Shown here piece after piece: positions 1-8,948 of a stretch of DNA of 64,000 nucleotides. A model generated the notes under the pieces. It was not told where the DNA came from. It did no database searches and saw nothing but the letters and a program-made list of their open reading frames with translations. The stretch comes from Heyndrickxia shackletonii. Lineage in GTDB: Bacteria > Bacillota > Bacilli > Bacillales > Bacillaceae_C. The stretch is taken from assembly GCF_001420715.1 (NCBI RefSeq), contig NZ_LJJC01000015.1, positions 150,242 to 214,241 of the forward strand, written 5' to 3'. Numbering within the stretch: position 1 is the stretch's first letter; each line of letters opens with the position of its first letter. Both the position numbers and the translations under genes were made by a program.

Positions 1-2
1 GT

Positions 3-137
3 AGAAGAGAAAGAGTCATTCGTATTTTTACCAATGATCAGTCTGCCATAAGGATTATTGGCTCAGTATTGATGGATATTAATGAAGAATGGACGTCAAA
101 GGATTACCCATATTTAAAAAAATCAAAAGATAATTAA
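3..137 (+). CDS. IS256-family (Mutator-type) transposase, C-terminal fragment
   Basis: This frame is open from the window edge and ends at TAA 135-137. Its start, RRERVIRIFTNDQSAIRIIG, then SVLMDINEEW, is the conserved C-terminal signature of IS256/Mutator-family DDE transposases. The rest of the gene, including the catalytic triad, lies upstream of the window, so its integrity cannot be judged. It belongs to the insertion sequence that ends near position 355. Confidence 0.8.
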   Translation, partial: RRERVIRIFTNDQSAIRIIGSVLMDINEEWTSKDYPYLKKSKDN

Positions 138-164
138 CTCTATCATACAGAGTGTAAAAGCCTA

Positions 165-281
165 ATTTCGAATTGACTTTGAGCCTCCAGTAGGCATGAT
201 AAAAAGCCAGGAAGCCAGGAGTTTACAACACCTGGCTTACCCTCCAGGCTATCATGCCCACCCTCAAAGTAAATTCGAAAT
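165..281. repeat. Long imperfect inverted repeat in the IS 3' region
   Basis: The left arm 165-200 and right arm 250-281 pair over about 30 bases (ATTTCGAATT...CTTTGAG against CTCAAAG...AATTCGAAAT), with an inner AAGCCAGG/CCTGGCTT stem in the loop. It lies between the transposase stop and the IS terminus. It could stop read-through transcription or be an earlier small insertion. Confidence 0.55.
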
Positions 282-355
282 AATATAGTTCATTACACAA
301 GTTGAATTAACTCGAAAATATTGTTAACACTTTTACACAATTAAATGGACTTGAC

Positions 356-806
356 TGTGTTGTCCTTCATATGCTCCATGAAGGACAGGTCCAAGGGCAT
401 TTGCGGTTGTGTTGTCCTTCATATGCTCCATGAAGGACAGGTCCATGAGTATTTTCGGTTGTCTTGTCCTTCATATGCTCCATGAAGGACATGGCCATGA
501 GTATTTTCGGTTGCCTTGTCCTTCATATGCTCCATGAAGGACATATCCATGGACATTTTTGGTTGTATTGTCCTTCATATGCTCCATGAAGGACATATCC
601 ATGGACATTTTTGGTTGTCTTGTCCTTCATATGCTCCATGAAGGACAGGTCCATGAGTATTTGCGGTTGCCTTGTCCTTCATATGCTCCATGAAGGACAT
701 ATCTATGCGTATTTTCGATTGTGATGTCCTTCATGTACTCAATGAAGGACAACCTAAACGGGATATTAGAATGCAGTGTCCTTCATCACGTGTATGAAAG
801 ATAATT
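356..806. repeat. 52-bp tandem array 1, nine units
   Basis: The motif GTCCTTCAT starts at 362, 414, 466, 518, 570, 622, 674 and 726, with a decayed copy at 778: an exact 52-base period. Each unit carries a hairpin with arms TGTCCTTCAT and ATGAAGGACA around a 7-base loop, then a linker of about 25 bases that drifts by point changes (for example GTCCATGAGTATTTTCGGTT). The linkers are related to one another, so this is a tandem repeat and not a CRISPR. The last units are degraded, and the left edge is cut by the IS. Confidence 0.9.
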
Positions 807-815
807 ACATAAGAA

Positions 816-850
816 AATACCCCCGCTGTTTTATTCACACCGGGGGTAAG
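816..850 (-). terminator. Intrinsic terminator of the SDR-MarR operon
   Basis: On the minus strand TACCCCCG and CGGGGGTA form an 8-bp stem followed by ATTTTCTT, just beyond the MarR stop. Confidence 0.65.
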
Positions 851-873
851 TTGCATTCTTTTTTAGATTGAAC

Positions 874-1305
874 CTATTTTCTGCTTTGAATACCATTCAC
901 TAATTTTTCTTGAATGCGTAAATATTGATTTATCTCTTCTTCACTCAATACTTCAAAAAGCTCCATAAAGACCTTTTTGCCAATTTCATGGGCTATTATT
1001 AATGCTTTTTCACCTTCAGCTGTTATGTTTAGCCGAATAGTGCGATGATCATTTTCATCATACAATCTTTCCACAAGCCCTAAGTTTACAAGCTTAGAAG
1101 CGATACTGGTCATCGCACCCTTTGTGTATCCTACCGTCTCTGCAAGTTCAACTTGTTTTTGTGGACCCTTCGTTTGGAGTTCCCCTAATACTAAAATGGG
1201 AGAAATACCAAGCGGATAAGGAAAGGCTTTTGTAAATCGCTTAATGTTTTCATTATTCATAAATTCGATTGCATGAATGAGTTTAAAAATACTTGTTTGT
1301 TGCAA
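874..1305 (-). CDS. MarR-family transcriptional regulator
   Basis: This 143-residue protein is the usual MarR length. A winged helix-turn-helix spans about residues 45-115: recognition region TVGYTKGAMTSIASKLVNLG, then the wing DENDHRTIRLNITAEG with the conserved Asp/Arg pair. The start is TTG at 1303-1305, chosen for the strong AGGAGG about 7 bases upstream. It lies 28 bases behind the SDR gene and is co-transcribed with it. Two perfect TAGTTT-N6-AAACTA palindromes upstream of the operon are the obvious operator, which implies autoregulation in response to an unknown small ligand. Subfamily and ligand cannot be assigned from sequence. Confidence 0.85.
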   Translation of the reverse strand: MQQTSIFKLIHAIEFMNNENIKRFTKAFPYPLGISPILVLGELQTKGPQKQVELAETVGYTKGAMTSIASKLVNLGLVERLYDENDHRTIRLNITAEGEKALIIAHEIGKKVFMELFEVLSEEEINQYLRIQEKLVNGIQSRK

Positions 1306-1333
1306 ATAAATCCTCCTCGAGTAACCGAGAATA

Positions 1334-2089
1334 TTAATGAAGCATTATTGAGCCACCGTCAACCATGATAGTTTGTCCCGTAATATATTGAGAGTCTTCT
1401 GAAGCTAAGAAGACAGCTACACGGCCGATATCTTCTTCTACATCACCGAAACGGCCCATTGGAATTTTACTTTTTACATCTTCATAATATTCAGGTTGTG
1501 CTTTTGCCCATGCTTGTACACCTGGTGAGTTCGCAAGTGGACTAATGATATTTACATTAATGCCAAATTTGCCCCATTCATTTGCGGCAACACGTGAAAG
1601 ACCGCGAATTGCTTCTTTCGCTGCGGCATATGCACCTTGTGTTGTATGCCCTTCAAGACCTGCACCAGAAGCAAAGTTAATCACATTTCCTTTTGTTTCT
1701 TTTAAATAAGGAAGTGCGGCTTTCATTAGGTAGAATGTTGGATAAAATCCAGTCCCGAATGAAAAATCTAAATCTTCTTGGGTCGTTTCCTCAATAGTTT
1801 TCTGTTTGGAAGCATGCGCATTATTTACTAATACATCTAGTTTACCGTATTTATCAACAACTTTTTTAATAATTTGTCCAAGATTTTCCCGATCCATTAA
1901 ATTTGCTTGAAGAAACATTGATTTTGGAGAAATCGCTTGTAATTCCTTCTCCATTGTTTTACCAGTTTCTTCATTCAAATCTACGATTGCAACGATTGCA
2001 CCTTCTTTTACCATTGCCTTAGCCATTCCACTGCCTATACCACCGGCACCGCCGGTAATAATGACTACCTTGTCTTGTAATTTTCCCAT
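1334..2089 (-). CDS. SDR-family NAD(P)-dependent oxidoreductase
   Basis: A classical short-chain dehydrogenase of 251 residues. It has the cofactor motif TGGAGGIGSGMA near the N terminus, NNAH where NNAG is usual, the catalytic Ser in NVINFASG, and YAAAK as the YxxxK pair. It probably oxidises or reduces a small alcohol or carbonyl in the cytosol; the substrate is unknown. ATG at 2089 is preferred to the in-frame GTG at 2098 because AGGAG stands 8 bases before the ATG but directly abuts the GTG. It is the first gene of an operon with a MarR regulator, under a two-palindrome operator. Confidence 0.85.
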   Translation of the reverse strand: MGKLQDKVVIITGGAGGIGSGMAKAMVKEGAIVAIVDLNEETGKTMEKELQAISPKSMFLQANLMDRENLGQIIKKVVDKYGKLDVLVNNAHASKQKTIEETTQEDLDFSFGTGFYPTFYLMKAALPYLKETKGNVINFASGAGLEGHTTQGAYAAAKEAIRGLSRVAANEWGKFGINVNIISPLANSPGVQAWAKAQPEYYEDVKSKIPMGRFGDVEEDIGRVAVFLASEDSQYITGQTIMVDGGSIMLH

Positions 2090-2107
2090 TTTTAACACTC
2101 CTAAAAG

Positions 2108-2147
2108 TAGTTTACTATTAAACTATTTTTAGTTTAATAGTAAACTA
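2108..2147. promoter_or_regulatory. Double palindromic operator upstream of SDR-MarR
   Basis: Arms 2108-2125 and 2130-2147 are exact 18-bp reverse complements (TAGTTTACTATTAAACTA) separated by TTTT. Each arm is itself a dyad, TAGTTT-N6-AAACTA, the size of a MarR dimer site. The site lies 19 bases before the SDR GTG/ATG region, where bound repressor would block the promoter or early elongation. Confidence 0.75.
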
Positions 2148-2185
2148 TTTTTTTGTATAGTAAATTACATCAAATAGAGAGAAAA

Positions 2186-2222
2186 AAAAGAAAGGTAATT
2201 CCAACATGCGGAATTACCTACT
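2186..2222 (-). terminator. Intrinsic terminator after the GNAT gene
   Basis: On the minus strand AGGTAATTCC and GGAATTACCT form a 10-bp stem followed by TTTCTTTTTTTT, 31 bases past the GNAT stop. Confidence 0.8.
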
Positions 2223-2252
2223 TGATTCTATTTTGTAAAATCCATCTATTAT

Positions 2253-2708
2253 TCATAACTCCAATGTCATAAATACACTATTTGGGTCCTCTACATAATC
2301 TGCAAATGGCTTGCAATATTTAAATCCAAAACTTGCATAAAGCTTTCTAGCTGGTTCAAATGCCTCCATTGAGCCTGTTTCCAAACTAAGACGAGCATAT
2401 CCCCGCCTTTTGGCTTCCTCAATGATATGTTGGAGCATTTTTTTTGCAACACCCTTCCGCATATGTGCTTGGGCTGTTCTCATGGATTTTACCTCTCCAT
2501 GATGGCGATCAAGCTCTTTCAGTGCCCCACATCCTGTCAATTCATTTCCTTCCCATGCACTCCAAAAGGTAATTTCCGGTTTTTGTAATTGTTCAAGATT
2601 CAGTGCATGTATACTTTCCGGCGGGGAATTTAATGCCATCCCTTGAAGATGCTCCATTATTAAACCAGCTATTTCAGTACCTGTTAAGTCATCTAATTTA
2701 ATTTCCAT
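2253..2708 (-). CDS. GNAT-family N-acetyltransferase
   Basis: A 151-residue GNAT enzyme that would move acetyl from acetyl-CoA to an amine. The CoA-binding strand-loop is VKSMRTAQAHMRKGVAKKML (a Q/RxxGxG/A variant), followed by LSLETGS and the C-terminal YASFGFKYCKPF, as in small PhnO/YsnE-like acetyltransferases. The start is ATG 2706-2708, preceded by GGAGGTG 5 bases away; longer in-frame starts lack a ribosome site. Its first 11 bases overlap the end of the upstream phosphatase gene, so the two are translationally coupled. The substrate is unknown. Confidence 0.85.
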   Translation of the reverse strand: MEIKLDDLTGTEIAGLIMEHLQGMALNSPPESIHALNLEQLQKPEITFWSAWEGNELTGCGALKELDRHHGEVKSMRTAQAHMRKGVAKKMLQHIIEEAKRRGYARLSLETGSMEAFEPARKLYASFGFKYCKPFADYVEDPNSVFMTLEL

Positions 2709-3282
2709 AAAACACCTCCGAAAGTGGTAGAGCAATAGTTTCTTGCCAAATCCGGACAATTTGTGGTGAATCACCCTCAAATTTCAAACAATATACATCT
2801 GGATTGGATAGAGATTTCCACTCTTTAAACCCAAAGGATGGTTCATAATGCTTTAAGATCAAGGACATCAAATTTCCGTGCGTTGCAATTACAATATTAT
2901 TAGCAGAGCCCTTTAAAACATCCTCTATTACTCCGATGGCACGATTCATTGCTTGTCTGCTTGATTCTCCACCCTCGTAGCAAATATCCAAATCTTTAAA
3001 TGAGTTTTCAAGCATTTCAAGATAATCGTCCCGTTCAAGGGAACTTAAAACCCTTTCCCCTAGACGATTGTCTTCATTAATAGGTAAGTTTAATCTTTTT
3101 GCCAAGGGTTTAATGGAATCTACCGCCCTTTTATACGGACTGGAAACGATGGAATTAATTTGTTTATCGTAAAGAAATTCAGTTAATAGCTCTGACTGCT
3201 TCATTCCTGTTGGCGTTAGCTTCGCATCAAATGCTTGCCCCTCTGCCTTACAATGCCGGACAAGATAAATTGTTTTGGACAT
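2698..3282 (-). CDS. Histidine phosphatase family protein (phosphoglycerate mutase-like)
   Basis: A 194-residue branch-1 histidine phosphatase. It shows the LVRHCKAEG catalytic motif at the N terminus (RHG-type, with Cys replacing Gly), the LTPTGMKQSELL segment, SSPYKRAVDS with the second phosphate-binding Arg, and IVIATHGNLM with the second catalytic His. Such enzymes dephosphorylate small metabolites or proteins in the cytosol. The start ATG 3280-3282 follows AAAGGCAG. It shares an operon with the GNAT gene (11-base overlap). Confidence 0.85.
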   Translation of the reverse strand: MSKTIYLVRHCKAEGQAFDAKLTPTGMKQSELLTEFLYDKQINSIVSSPYKRAVDSIKPLAKRLNLPINEDNRLGERVLSSLERDDYLEMLENSFKDLDICYEGGESSRQAMNRAIGVIEDVLKGSANNIVIATHGNLMSLILKHYEPSFGFKEWKSLSNPDVYCLKFEGDSPQIVRIWQETIALPLSEVFYGN

Positions 3283-3355
3283 ACTATCACTGCCTTTCAT
3301 TTATATTTAGTAGTTTAGATTTATAAAATATGTAGCATTAAATTTAAATGGACGA

Positions 3356-3835
3356 TTATATCAACTTTTTTACCAGTAATATTTCATCCCTAATAGGAAT
3401 ACCATTTTCCGCTACAAGGGGGATCTCTGGCTTCCTTTTTCTAGCAATCTCAACCGCATCTACATATAATTCAGTTAATCTATAACCCTTTCTTTGATAA
3501 AATCCCAGGGCATGTAAATTATCATTGGTTGTCACTAATTTTATTTGATTACATTGTTTTTGTTTAACTGCCTCTTCTACTTTCTGAATTAATGTTGTGC
3601 CGATGCCTTTATTCTCAACCGTACTGTCTAATGAGATAATTTCACATTCATTTTTAAAGATAATATATGTTATTAACCCTATTATTCTTTCATTTTCATC
3701 TAAAACGGCATATCCATCTAATTCATCACATTGATAAGTACCGCTGGATATTACCATCTTAGGACTGCCCCAATGTTTTATAAAAAATTCCGTTACAATA
3801 TGTTTTGGTATTTCACTTGTTTGAACTATCTTCAT
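3356..3835 (-). CDS. GNAT-family N-acetyltransferase
   Basis: A 159-residue acetyltransferase, distinct from the GNAT gene at 2253. It shows ERIIGLITYIIF, the acetyl-CoA loop VENKGIGTTLIQKVEEAV and LGFYQRKGYRL. GGGGG stands 7 bases before the ATG. It is 73 bases upstream of the phosphatase gene in the same direction and may belong to that transcript. A dozen residues beyond the GNAT core (EIARKRKPEIPLVAENGI) form a C-terminal extension. The substrate is unknown. Confidence 0.85.
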   Translation of the reverse strand: MKIVQTSEIPKHIVTEFFIKHWGSPKMVISSGTYQCDELDGYAVLDENERIIGLITYIIFKNECEIISLDSTVENKGIGTTLIQKVEEAVKQKQCNQIKLVTTNDNLHALGFYQRKGYRLTELYVDAVEIARKRKPEIPLVAENGIPIRDEILLVKKLI

Positions 3836-4004
3836 TCTTTTTCCCCCATTGATAATTCCCTATCCAACTGCCGTTATTTAGTGGAAATATCCTAAAAGTC
3901 GGAATCATCTTTCCTTTTTGTTATTTTAACGAAATACCCTTTCCAATACAAAGAAAAAATTACTGCGATTGTAAACACGGTAGATAAAAAGGCCTTTAGC
4001 TCAA

Positions 4005-4036
4005 ATTAAAAAGCCCTGCCATATATGGCAAGACTT
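4005..4036 (-). terminator. Probable terminator of the catalase gene
   Basis: On the minus strand the palindrome TGCCATATATGGCA is followed by GGGCTTTTTAAT, about 85 bases past the catalase stop. Confidence 0.55.
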
Positions 4037-4116
4037 TCTTCAATCCACTTAAAAATAACAACTTGTCTAACTGCATTAGCCGCTACAAGGAAAAAATCCT
4101 CATAGCCACTTCACGC

Positions 4117-5742
4117 TTAATACGGATCTGCCTCATGTCCTTCTTCTACTGCTTTTTGCACTGCTTTGTGAGCATTTTTGAAACCAAGCGGACGCATCTC
4201 CACTCCAATCTCCATCTTCATGCTATTCATTTCTTTGGCTTTCTCAGAGAGACCTTCTCTAAGGCGTCTGCCATATTCATCATCTGCTTGCTCAGCCAGT
4301 GCAATCATTTTATCCTGTATATCTTTAGGACAAATGGCGAGATCATTGACTAGGTTATTGATTAATTCATCTTTTTCCCAGTCTTCAAATTGACGGTAAG
4401 TTTCACCGGCTTGCTTTGTATTATCATTTCGATCAATTGATTCACGGACTAGATTCCCTTCTACATGAGGGGTGAACTCTTTACCTACCTGCTCCGCTTC
4501 TTTCAAACCGCCCATGCTGGATGGTTCATAATTGACATGCGGGTTCTGTCCAGGCGCTTTATCATTAAAATAACGAAGTTGTCCGCCCTCCTGATTGGTG
4601 GCAACGCGTTTTTTCGCCGCATTAATTGGAAGCTGCAAATAGTTTGCCCCAATCCGATAACGCTGTGTATCTGAATAAGAGAATGTTCTTCCCTGCAGCA
4701 TCTTATCATCGGAAAAATCTAAACCATCCACAAGGACACCTGTCCCAAATGCTACTTGTTCCACTTCATTAAAGAAGTTTTCCGGATTTTTGTTTAACAC
4801 CATACGGCCTACAGGTTTCCATGGAAATTGATCTTCTGGCCAAAGCTTTGTATCATCAAGAGGATCAAAATCCAGTTCAGGATGCGGCCCATCCTCCATA
4901 ATTTGCACAAACAATTCCCATTCAGGATAATCTCCACGTTCAATTGCTTCATATAAATCTTGCGTCGCATGACTGAAGTTTTTACCCTGGATTTCTTCCG
5001 CTTCCTTAACGGTTAAATTTTTTATGCCTTGTTTTGGTTCCCAATGGTATTTTACAAGGACAGCTTTTCCCTCGTTGTTTACCAATTTGTATGTATTAAC
5101 CCCGGATCCCTGCATCATCCGATAATTTGCTGGAATTCCCCATGGGGAATAAACGAACGTTACCATGTGGAAGGATTCTGGTGAATTAGCACAAAAGTCA
5201 AAAAACCTGCGTGGATCTTGAATATTAGTAACGGGATCAGGTCTAAATGCATGGATCATATCAGGGAAATTCATCGCATCTCGAATAAAAAAGATCTTCA
5301 AATTATTACCGACTAAATCCCAATTCCCATCCTCCGTATAAAATTTAATAGCAAATCCACGAGGATCACGAACCGTTTCTGGAGAGTGTAAACCATTCAC
5401 AACAGTAGAAAAACGGACAAATACTGGAGTTTGTTTTCCTTTTTCCTGAAACACTTTTGCACGGGTATATTTTGAAACAGGTTCATCTCCAACCGATCCA
5501 TAAGTCTCAAAATATCCATGAGCACCTGCACCGCGAGCATGTACTATACGTTCCGGTACTTTTTCTCTATCAAAATGGCTGATTTTTTCAATAAAATCAT
5601 AATTCTCGAGTGTTGCTGGCCCTCGATTGCTAACGGTTCTGATGTTTTGATTATTTGTAATTGGGTGTCCCTGCCGGTTAGTAAGCGTACCATCATCTTC
5701 CATATTCGTTTGATTTTTTGATAAGTCTTTTTCCATCATCAT
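4117..5742 (-). CDS. Haem catalase, KatX/KatA type
   Basis: A clade-3 small-subunit catalase that converts hydrogen peroxide to water and oxygen. Residues from the first ATG: catalytic His68 in [12 protein letters not shown], catalytic Asn in [14 protein letters not shown], and the haem-ligand Tyr in [15 protein letters not shown]. At 541 residues it is longer than B. subtilis KatA (about 483) and close to KatX (about 547), and the [10 protein letters not shown] segment also looks KatX-like from memory. KatX is the spore and general-stress catalase, but I see no convincing SigB or SigF promoter here. Three consecutive ATGs lie downstream of AGAGG; the second or third has better spacing than the first. 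Confidence 0.93.
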   Translation of the reverse strand: MMMEKDLSKNQTNMEDDGTLTNRQGHPITNNQNIRTVSNRGPATLENYDFIEKISHFDREKVPERIVHARGAGAHGYFETYGSVGDEPVSKYTRAKVFQEKGKQTPVFVRFSTVVNGLHSPETVRDPRGFAIKFYTEDGNWDLVGNNLKIFFIRDAMNFPDMIHAFRPDPVTNIQDPRRFFDFCANSPESFHMVTFVYSPWGIPANYRMMQGSGVNTYKLVNNEGKAVLVKYHWEPKQGIKNLTVKEAEEIQGKNFSHATQDLYEAIERGDYPEWELFVQIMEDGPHPELDFDPLDDTKLWPEDQFPWKPVGRMVLNKNPENFFNEVEQVAFGTGVLVDGLDFSDDKMLQGRTFSYSDTQRYRIGANYLQLPINAAKKRVATNQEGGQLRYFNDKAPGQNPHVNYEPSSMGGLKEAEQVGKEFTPHVEGNLVRESIDRNDNTKQAGETYRQFEDWEKDELINNLVNDLAICPKDIQDKMIALAEQADDEYGRRLREGLSEKAKEMNSMKMEIGVEMRPLGFKNAHKAVQKAVEEGHEADPY

Positions 5743-6010
5743 CGCCCTCTTTTCGGTAAAGATTAAAGATTCATAAGCATATTAATCCAGTAGTATAATT
5801 ACCTAATACATAAAAATTAGTCATTATGTATTTTCCCGCTCTTATTTAAAAAAGTTTTTACTGAATGAAAAAAGGAAATTCTCAAACAAATTAGTACACT
5901 CAAACACAAAGATAGAGTATAATATCAAACTGATATCACGGTTAAACTAACGAGAATGATATTCTGATTAAAATGGACAGTGACCTGTTCCTAAGTGGAG
6001 GGTAAAAAAA

Positions 6011-7255
6011 ATGGTTCTACCTAATTTTGAAGAAAACTTACAAAAGTATGCCAGACTTTTAGTTGCAAAAGGTATTAATGTTCAGCCCGGAGATTGGGTA
6101 AAGATGACGATTACGGTTGATCAAGCTCCTTTGGCAAGATTAATCACAAAGGAAGCTTATAGTTTAGGTGCGGAAAAAGTCATTGTGAAATGGTCAGATG
6201 ATGAAATCAGTAAACTGCATTATTTACATCAACCAACAGAGGTTTTAACAAATATTCCTAAATATGAAATTGAGGAATCAGAAGACCATGTATTGAATCA
6301 CCGTGTAAGCCGTCTATCCATTGTGTCAAGTGATCCGGGTTTACTTAATGAAGCGGATCCTGCAAAAGTAGCTGCTTATCAAAATGTTGCTGGTAAAGCA
6401 TTCAAAGCTCAACGTGTTGCTACTCAAAATGATGATTTGAAATGGACCGTAGCAGCTGCTGCTGGCGCTGGATGGGCTGCACATGTATTCCCTAATCTTT
6501 CTACTTCTGAAGAACAAGTGGATGCCCTATGGGATCAAATCTTCAAGGTCTGTCGAGTCTATGAGGAAGACCCTGTTGCTGCCTGGGATAATCATAAAAA
6601 GACATTGAATGAAAAAGCAGCAAAATTAAATGAAATCCAATTTGATGCATTGCACTATACAGCTCCAGGAACAGATTTAACCTTGGGCTTACCTAAAAAC
6701 CATATATGGGCAAGTGCGGAAAGCTATAATCCAAAAGGGGAAGAATTTATCGCAAACATGCCAACAGAGGAAGTATTCACCGCTCCTGATACCCACCGCA
6801 TGGACGGCGTAGTCCGCAGTACAAAACCATTAAGCTATGCAGGAACTTTGATTGAAGGCATTGAAGTTCATTTTAAAGATGGAAAGATCGTGGATATCTC
6901 CGCAGAAAAGGGCGATGAAGCTATTAAGAAATTGGTTTTTGACAACGAAGGTGGAACAGGTTTGGGAGAAGTTGCTTTAGTACCAGACCCATCTCCAATT
7001 TCCCAGTCAAATGTCATTTTCTTTAATACCTTATTTGATGAAAATGCATCGAATCATTTGGCTATTGGGGCAGCATATCCAACCACCATTCAAGGTGGAA
7101 CAAAAATGAGCGAGGAAGAACTTCTGAAAAATGGTATGAACACTTCTACTGTTCATGTGGACTTTATGATTGGTTCTGACAAAATGGATATTGACGGTAT
7201 TAAACAAGATGGCACTGTAGTTCCGATTTTCCGAAATGGAGACTGGGCAATTTAG
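6011..7255 (+). CDS. Aminopeptidase, peptidase family M29 (AmpS-like)
   Basis: A 414-residue cytosolic metallo-aminopeptidase that removes N-terminal residues from peptides. The family metal-ligand regions are all present in order: Glu in MPTEEVFTAPD, Glu in GGTGLGEVALV, His and Tyr in FDENASNHLAIGAAYP, and the His-x-Asp pair in STVHVDFMIG. The length is typical of Bacillus AmpS and Thermus AmpT. The start is supported by GGAGGG 8 bases upstream. It is a single-gene unit, divergent from the catalase across 268 bases and closed by a strong terminator. Confidence 0.93.
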   Translation: MVLPNFEENLQKYARLLVAKGINVQPGDWVKMTITVDQAPLARLITKEAYSLGAEKVIVKWSDDEISKLHYLHQPTEVLTNIPKYEIEESEDHVLNHRVSRLSIVSSDPGLLNEADPAKVAAYQNVAGKAFKAQRVATQNDDLKWTVAAAAGAGWAAHVFPNLSTSEEQVDALWDQIFKVCRVYEEDPVAAWDNHKKTLNEKAAKLNEIQFDALHYTAPGTDLTLGLPKNHIWASAESYNPKGEEFIANMPTEEVFTAPDTHRMDGVVRSTKPLSYAGTLIEGIEVHFKDGKIVDISAEKGDEAIKKLVFDNEGGTGLGEVALVPDPSPISQSNVIFFNTLFDENASNHLAIGAAYPTTIQGGTKMSEEELLKNGMNTSTVHVDFMIGSDKMDIDGIKQDGTVVPIFRNGDWAI

Positions 7256-7270
7256 TCTTCTAAAAATTAT

Positions 7271-7312
7271 TGGGCAAGAAAAATGAACCTATTTCTTGCC
7301 CTTCTTTTTTAT
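7271..7312 (+). terminator. Intrinsic terminator of the M29 aminopeptidase gene
   Basis: GGGCAAGAAA (7272-7281) pairs with TTTCTTGCCC (7292-7301), followed by TTCTTTTTT. Confidence 0.85.
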
Positions 7313-7340
7313 ATCATTTTCCTGATTACAACAATTACCA

Positions 7341-7817
7341 TTATCCCTGCACCAGTTTCATATTTAAGTGCTTTGCTAACCCAACAGCCCCTTGATGCAT
7401 CACCTGATCATGATTCCACTTAAACATTGGCCTCATAATAGGTGCCATAATATTCATCCAATGTTTTGTAGTAATAACATCCCAAATATATATTACTTCT
7501 ATTAACTTATTGGACTTTGAAATGTGGTAAGTACCTGTCCCCTCTAATTCCCCATAAGCCTCTAATTGAATTAAATGAGGCTTTTCCAATGCAGTTAATC
7601 GATTTTTAAAGGAAAGAGTATACGGTAATTTAGTCTTAAAAAAGCTTTCCCGCAATTCTCCAATGCCACTTTCATCCCCAGACTCAAGAACCTTTGCTTT
7701 AACTCCCTCCCACCATTTTTCATATTCATGTGAGCGAAGAACATCCCACACCTGATCCATTGTTGCACTACTTGACGCATCAAATACCCACTTTGTTTCG
7801 AATTTGTAATGTGCCAT
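7341..7817 (-). CDS. SRPBCC (START-like) family protein
   Basis: A 158-residue protein with the pattern of SRPBCC/polyketide-cyclase-like proteins: an opening strand FETKWVFDASSSATMDQVWDVL, then W-rich helix WWEGVKAKV, and a closing long helix MRPMFKWNHDQVMHQGAVGLAKHL. Members bind hydrophobic ligands in a deep cavity; no ligand can be predicted. The start ATG 7815-7817 follows GGGAG, and an in-frame start 12 bases earlier lacks a site. It is convergent with the aminopeptidase gene. Confidence 0.75.
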   Translation of the reverse strand: MAHYKFETKWVFDASSSATMDQVWDVLRSHEYEKWWEGVKAKVLESGDESGIGELRESFFKTKLPYTLSFKNRLTALEKPHLIQLEAYGELEGTGTYHISKSNKLIEVIYIWDVITTKHWMNIMAPIMRPMFKWNHDQVMHQGAVGLAKHLNMKLVQG

Positions 7818-8036
7818 TTGTTCTCCCACCCATAATATTATTGAAAATACTGAAAAGACAAAATAATAATATCATATAATACAGATAAGAAAAAAGTCCC
7901 AATTTAACAAGTAATTTATACTATAACGATTTGGAATAATCATATTCTTGTATTCCCTTAAAATTCATGAAACAATTAAACTACCATTTTCGTCACTGAT
8001 AACGATATAATTGAAGTTCGGAAAGGAATACTAGCT

Positions 8037-8618
8037 TTGAAAAAACAGAAAAAACGAATTGGAAATTTCTTATTCATTATTCCTCTCGTGTTAATATTGA
8101 TCTTTTATATACAATCCAGCCAAGAACATGATAATCCCAAAAAACAAAACCATTCCGATTCTTTTCCAACGGAGTTAAATCCAGTTGTAAAAAAGAGGAT
8201 GAATCAATTAATTCAACAAGCAGCAAAAAAAGGAATCGCGGTCGTTATTACAGATGGTTTTCGAAGTGCTGCAGATCAAGATCAACTTTATAAAAAAGGG
8301 CGAACGGTCAGCGGAAATATTGTGACCAATGCAAAAGGCGGGGAATCCTATCATAATTATGGGCTTGCTGTTGATTTCGCGTTAAAAACTCCTTCCGGGA
8401 AAATTATTTGGGATATGCAATATGATGGTAATAAGAATGGAAAATCAGACTGGTACGAGGTTGTAGATTTAGCGAAAAATTTAGGCTTCACCTGGGGCGG
8501 GGACTGGGTTAAATTTAAAGATTATCCCCATCTGCAAATGGATTTTGGCTTGTCCATTGCCGATTTACAGAATGGTGCAAGACCGGATGAATCCTCTTTA
8601 ACGGCGGAATCTAAATAA
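8037..8618 (+). CDS. M15-family peptidoglycan peptidase (CwlK/VanY-like)
   Basis: A 193-residue protein anchored by one N-terminal membrane segment (about residues 9-27) with the enzyme outside the cell. The LAS/M15 zinc site is visible: His and Asp in SYHNYGLAVDF and His in DYPHLQMDFG. ITDGFRS is the usual substrate-side motif. Members cleave peptide cross-links of the wall: L-Ala-D-Glu endopeptidase (CwlK) or D,D-carboxypeptidase (VanY). The start is TTG with AAAGGA 9 bases upstream. Confidence 0.88.
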   Translation: MKKQKKRIGNFLFIIPLVLILIFYIQSSQEHDNPKKQNHSDSFPTELNPVVKKRMNQLIQQAAKKGIAVVITDGFRSAADQDQLYKKGRTVSGNIVTNAKGGESYHNYGLAVDFALKTPSGKIIWDMQYDGNKNGKSDWYEVVDLAKNLGFTWGGDWVKFKDYPHLQMDFGLSIADLQNGARPDESSLTAESK

Positions 8619-8635
8619 TGAAATATGAATCGATC

Positions 8636-8660
8636 AAAAGAGGCAATGCCTCTTTTTTTA
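8636..8660 (+). terminator. Intrinsic terminator of the M15 peptidase gene
   Basis: AAAGAGGCA pairs with TGCCTCTTT with almost no loop, followed by a T run. It overlaps the 3' end of the convergent membrane-protein gene. Confidence 0.85.
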
Positions 8661-8948
8661 CTTTCTTTGAGCGATTGTCACATGGATTAGCTGATAAAGC
8701 AGATACACTCCCAAATAGGCGCCTGTTATTAAAAAAGCGATGTTTAGGAAAACAGCATGGATAGTTGTCATAAATACCGTGTTATTTCTAATAACTTCAA
8801 GTATTGCTAGCGAAGCAATATTACCAAATAAAAGAGAACAAATAATCGCAAGTATATTATAAAGGAATCGCAGGATTGTCCATTTTAATTGGAGAGCATA
8901 CATTCCTAATGGAATAATGATGCTTAAAAAGATAAGCAAAAATTGCAT
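8658..8948 (-). CDS. Small integral membrane protein
   Basis: A 96-residue protein of unknown function with three hydrophobic segments (about residues 2-18, 28-52 and 64-90), very few charges and a basic C terminus AQRK. GAGAGAGG lies 8 bases before the ATG, supporting translation. It is convergent with the M15 peptidase gene and shares its terminator region. I do not recognise a family. Confidence 0.65.
   Translation of the reverse strand: MQFLLIFLSIIIPLGMYALQLKWTILRFLYNILAIICSLLFGNIASLAILEVIRNNTVFMTTIHAVFLNIAFLITGAYLGVYLLYQLIHVTIAQRK

Larger units (their letters stand above)
1..355 (+). mobile_element. IS256-family insertion sequence, right end only
   Basis: The window opens inside an insertion sequence. 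It holds the last 44 codons of the transposase, a 3' non-coding stretch with a long imperfect hairpin, and a terminal segment at about 330-355 ending in TGGACTTGAC. From memory, that resembles the TTTACACA...GGACTTGAC ends of IS256-family elements. Immediately after 355 the sequence matches the inside of the adjoining 52-bp repeat unit, so the boundary at 355 is inferred from the repeat as well as from the terminus. The left end lies outside the window. Confidence 0.7.

Noticed and set aside
3890-3990. Short minus-strand frame (FTIAVIFSLYWKGYFVKITK) between the GNAT and catalase genes.
   Set aside because: Under 30 codons, no suitable start with a ribosome site; at most a remnant of a small membrane protein.
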